From positions 1 to 6,922 of the forward strand of contig JAGLYT010000084.1 in the NCBI GenBank assembly GCA_023132075.1: a stretch of DNA of 6,922 nt, in the 5' to 3' direction. This DNA is from JAGLHV01 sp023132075 [NCBI: bacterium] (GTDB lineage Bacteria; CBDUZB01; JAGLHV01). The notes beneath the pieces were generated by a model that searched no databases, was not told the DNA's origin, and saw only the letters and a list, made by a program, of their open reading frames with translations. Shown piece after piece: positions 4,624-6,922 of this stretch. Both the position numbers and the translations under genes were made by a program. How positions within the stretch are numbered: the stretch's first letter is position 1; every line of letters starts with the position of its first letter.

Positions 4624-5553
4624 ATGAAAAAATTTAATTTGCATAAAGAAATAAAAAAGAAACTAACAATCATGTTGGTTCCTCACCACACCAACAGAAC
4701 ACTAAAGATGAGTATCCCTCTCGTATTTATTTATTTCGTTCTTTCTTGTTGGGCAGGGTTAACGATACATTCCTTTTTCGTTACTTCCCGCCATATAGAT
4801 TACTTAGCTACTAAACGAAAAAATAAAGCCTTGCAGGAAAAAGTTGCATTTTTTATTCAGGAAACAGTTAAATCCAAAGAACTTGTTTCCCAGGTAGAAA
4901 AAATCGACCACCAATTGAGAAATATGGTTGCTTCAAATTCTAAGAAAATAATCAACCGCTATCCCTTCTATGCAAGCTATCTTCGGACTTATCTCAATTT
5001 AGGAAAAGGGGGTCCCAGCAAAAACGAACAACAGGTTGTTGACAATTTGTTCCAGAAAAATCAATTCCGTAAAGTAAATAAAAAATTGCAGGTTAATTCA
5101 AACAAACAAATAAAAAGTTTTCTGGAAATATCTAAATGTATTTTCCTTCAAAAAAGTATATTAGAAGCCACCCCCTGTATCTGGCCTACTTACGGCTATA
5201 TTAGTTCCCGTTTTGGTTATAGAATTTCTCCATTTAGTAATAAATCCGAATTTCACACCGGTTTAGATATAGCCAACCGTAAGGGCTCCCCTGTCTGGGC
5301 TACGGCAGATGGCATAGTAACAGTGGCTAGGAGAGCAAAAGGATACGGTTATGTAGTAATAGTCAAACACGGATATGGTTTATCAACTTATTATGCCCAT
5401 AATTCCAAGCTATTAGTTAAAACAGGGGATTATGTGACACGGGGACAAATTATAAGCTACACAGGTGATACAGGTCGTTCCACCGGAAATCACCTCCACT
5501 ACGAAGTGCGGGTGAGGGGTAAAGCAGTAAATCCTATCTATTATTTTAAATAG
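4624..5553 (+). CDS. Membrane-anchored M23 (LytM-type) peptidoglycan endopeptidase
   Basis: The protein has 309 residues. A basic cytoplasmic N-terminus (1-28) precedes one membrane segment (about 31-53). A charged helical region with coiled-coil character follows (about 58-105), then a less structured spacer, and a C-terminal M23 domain (about 186-309). The zinc site is intact: H211 and D215 in HTGLD, and H290/H292 in HLHYE, with YYAH at 256-259. An active enzyme cutting peptide cross-links of peptidoglycan outside the membrane is therefore expected. GAGGAG just before ATG 4624 supports the start. The bactofilin gene follows after 85 bases with no terminator between. Membrane-bound M23 enzymes beside bactofilins (as in Helicobacter Csd1/CcmA) control cell shape, and the short cytoplasmic N-terminus could contact the bactofilin polymer. 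Family assignment is firm; the shape role is inferred from context. Confidence 0.93.
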   Translation: MKKFNLHKEIKKKLTIMLVPHHTNRTLKMSIPLVFIYFVLSCWAGLTIHSFFVTSRHIDYLATKRKNKALQEKVAFFIQETVKSKELVSQVEKIDHQLRNMVASNSKKIINRYPFYASYLRTYLNLGKGGPSKNEQQVVDNLFQKNQFRKVNKKLQVNSNKQIKSFLEISKCIFLQKSILEATPCIWPTYGYISSRFGYRISPFSNKSEFHTGLDIANRKGSPVWATADGIVTVARRAKGYGYVVIVKHGYGLSTYYAHNSKLLVKTGDYVTRGQIISYTGDTGRSTGNHLHYEVRVRGKAVNPIYYFK

Positions 5554-5638
5554 GCTTTGCTAAAAAATTAAACAATCCTTTTCTTTCTTTGTAAAAATAA
5601 CTAAAAATATATTTCTCAAAAAGGAGGAAAATAAAAAG

Positions 5639-6073
5639 ATGTTCAGTGGCAAAAAGGAATCAGAAAAAATAGACGATAAAATAGAAACGATTGTTGGAGT
5701 AGGCACCACACTGAAAGGGACTCTTACTTCCAGAGGAAGTATCCGTATTGATGGAACAATAGAAGGAGATGTTATCAGCAACAAAGGAGGAGTTATTCTG
5801 GGAGAAAGCGGAACCATAAAAGGAAACATCAAAGCTCAAACAGTAACAATCGGTGGAAAAATTATCGGGAATATTCATGTCTTTCATAATATTGATATTC
5901 AAATCAAAGCTCAGGTTCATGGAGACATATATGCTCAACAATTAGTCATTTCCGAAGGGGCTATTTTTGAAGGGAATTGTACAATGAGCAAAGAAAAAGA
6001 AGTTATAAAAACAACGACAAATACAACAAAATCCAATCTCGTTGCAGTAGATATTGATTCTAAAAAAAACTAG
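5639..6073 (+). CDS. Bactofilin family cytoskeletal protein
   Basis: The protein has 144 residues, a normal size for the family. The core beta-helix domain runs from about 17 to 117 and starts with the signature VGTTLKGTLTSRGSIRIDGT followed by IEGDV. It continues as short, glycine-spaced turns (GVILGESGTIKGNIKAQTVTIGG). Short polar N- and C-terminal tails flank it, as in other bactofilins. These proteins self-assemble without nucleotide into filaments on the inner face of the membrane and position wall enzymes. AAGGAGG at 5621-5627 lies 11 bases before ATG 5639. It probably shares a transcript with the M23 peptidase upstream, which would be its natural client. Its stop overlaps the end of the convergent transporter gene by 14 bases. 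Confidence 0.94.
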   Translation: MFSGKKESEKIDDKIETIVGVGTTLKGTLTSRGSIRIDGTIEGDVISNKGGVILGESGTIKGNIKAQTVTIGGKIIGNIHVFHNIDIQIKAQVHGDIYAQQLVISEGAIFEGNCTMSKEKEVIKTTTNTTKSNLVAVDIDSKKN

Positions 6074-6922
6074 CTATTATCGGAATAATCAACAGCGATA
6101 CTAAAGTACTAAATATAACCATGGATGCGGTATAATCAATCGCTCCATGGTATTTTTTAGCCAAAATATAAGTAGTAACCGCCGATGGCATCGTAGAAGA
6201 TATAATCATTACTGCCATTATTTCCCGCGGCAAATGAAATAAGCTGCTCAACAGATAAGCTACAAACCCTCCCCCAACCATACGCAAGATTATACCAACC
6301 CCGGTTATTTTAAATAAATGAGCCGGAAATTTAACCAAACTTAATTGATATCCAACCAAAAAAAGGATAGAAGGGAAAATTACCGTTTTTATAATCTTAT
6401 AAAAATTCTGAATATAGTCAGGAGTAGAGATATTTATATAGTTCAAAAAAACACCTATACCTGCTGCATAAATTATGGGCATTTTTAAAATTTGTTTGAA
6501 ATCTTTTTTTTTGCTTATCAAAAATATCCCTAACGTATACATTATTAAACCCATTGCTATATCATAAATAACTGCATATTCACATCCTTTCTCTCCCCAC
6601 AATAAAGTATTTACCGGAATAGCTAAATATCCTGAATTCATAAACATAATCGGAAGACAAATTTCGCGAAAAGACTTCTTGAAAACAAAGGCAAGACAAA
6701 AAGAAAAAAAGGCTCCGCCTAAAATCACTCCTGTAACAACTAAAAAAATATTAACTACCAATGATATTTCCGACTCATTTTTCCAAATAACTAAAAATAT
6801 GAAAAGTGGAAAAACAAAATAAATAAAAAAATTTATTATTGTATGCGTAAAAAACTCCAAATTCACTTTTTTTATTTTTATCTTTCCAAAACAAAAACCT
6901 AAAAATATAAAAATAAAAATTT
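6060..6922 (-). CDS. AEC-family membrane transporter (auxin efflux carrier type), 5' end outside the window
   Basis: The frame is open from the stop at 6060 to the right edge. Upstream of the GTG at 6866 it still encodes a hydrophobic-then-basic stretch (FIFLGFCFGKIKIKK) that fits the first helix of AEC carriers, so GTG 6866 is probably not the true start. At least 286 residues are present, against about 300 for the family. Many membrane helices are visible. Family-type motifs are FMNSGYLAIPVN in the N-terminal half and STMPSAVTTYILAKKY in the C-terminal half, the two unwound-helix regions that form the transport site. Bacterial members export or import small organic anions; the substrate cannot be told. 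It converges on the bactofilin gene with a 14-base tail overlap. A weak ATTAT/ATAAT hairpin (6076-6089) before a run of eight T may end its transcript. Confidence 0.88.
   Translation of the reverse strand, partial: IFIFIFLGFCFGKIKIKKVNLEFFTHTIINFFIYFVFPLFIFLVIWKNESEISLVVNIFLVVTGVILGGAFFSFCLAFVFKKSFREICLPIMFMNSGYLAIPVNTLLWGEKGCEYAVIYDIAMGLIMYTLGIFLISKKKDFKQILKMPIIYAAGIGVFLNYINISTPDYIQNFYKIIKTVIFPSILFLVGYQLSLVKFPAHLFKITGVGIILRMVGGGFVAYLLSSLFHLPREIMAVMIISSTMPSAVTTYILAKKYHGAIDYTASMVIFSTLVSLLIIPIIASFF

Noticed and set aside
5560-5941. Two minus-strand ORFs opposite the bactofilin gene
   Set aside because: Both are shadows of the repetitive beta-helix coding sequence and are Ser/Phe/Pro-rich translations with no ribosome site.
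6060-6866. GTG at 6866 as the start of the AEC transporter
   Set aside because: The frame stays open to the window edge and encodes a continuation of the first membrane helix, so the true start is outside the window.

Overview
The window is AT-rich bacterial DNA with Shine-Dalgarno sites before most genes and clear -35/-10 promoters. It joins an accessory half (1 to about 4270) to a housekeeping-type half (about 4430 to 6922). The bactofilin, M23 peptidase and AEC carrier point to a bacterium that remodels a peptidoglycan wall. Low G+C and generic gene content do not allow a phylum to be named; an uncultivated anaerobic lineage or a spirochaete-like organism would fit, but this is a guess.

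Left edge (1-633, minus strand): a gene for a small membrane-anchored protein of unknown function lies between what looks like half of an integron attC site, cut by the window start, and a matching core site (GTTAGCA). This arrangement reads as one integron gene cassette. A near-consensus promoter sits just upstream, but no integrase gene is in the window.

Accessory operon (about 694-4274, minus strand): transcription probably starts at a TTGACA-N17-TAAAAT promoter. It passes a 69-residue ORF, the head of an MNT-fold nucleotidyltransferase and the tail of a DNase I-like (EEP) enzyme, the last two being joined remnants. It then reads a 204-residue protein with two C-terminal membrane segments, a 592-residue protein with a SIR2-like NADase domain followed by tetratricopeptide repeats, and a 68-residue charged coiled-coil protein. 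A hairpin with a T-run ends the block. The SIR2-TPR protein has the design of an NAD-depleting immune effector, and with its membrane neighbour and the small downstream gene it is the best candidate here for an undescribed defence system.

Housekeeping half: two tandem plus-strand promoters precede a membrane-anchored M23 (LytM) peptidase and a bactofilin. Together they form the familiar module in which a bactofilin scaffold localises wall hydrolysis for cell shape. A minus-strand AEC-family membrane transporter, whose start lies beyond the right edge, converges on the bactofilin gene and overlaps its end by 14 bases.
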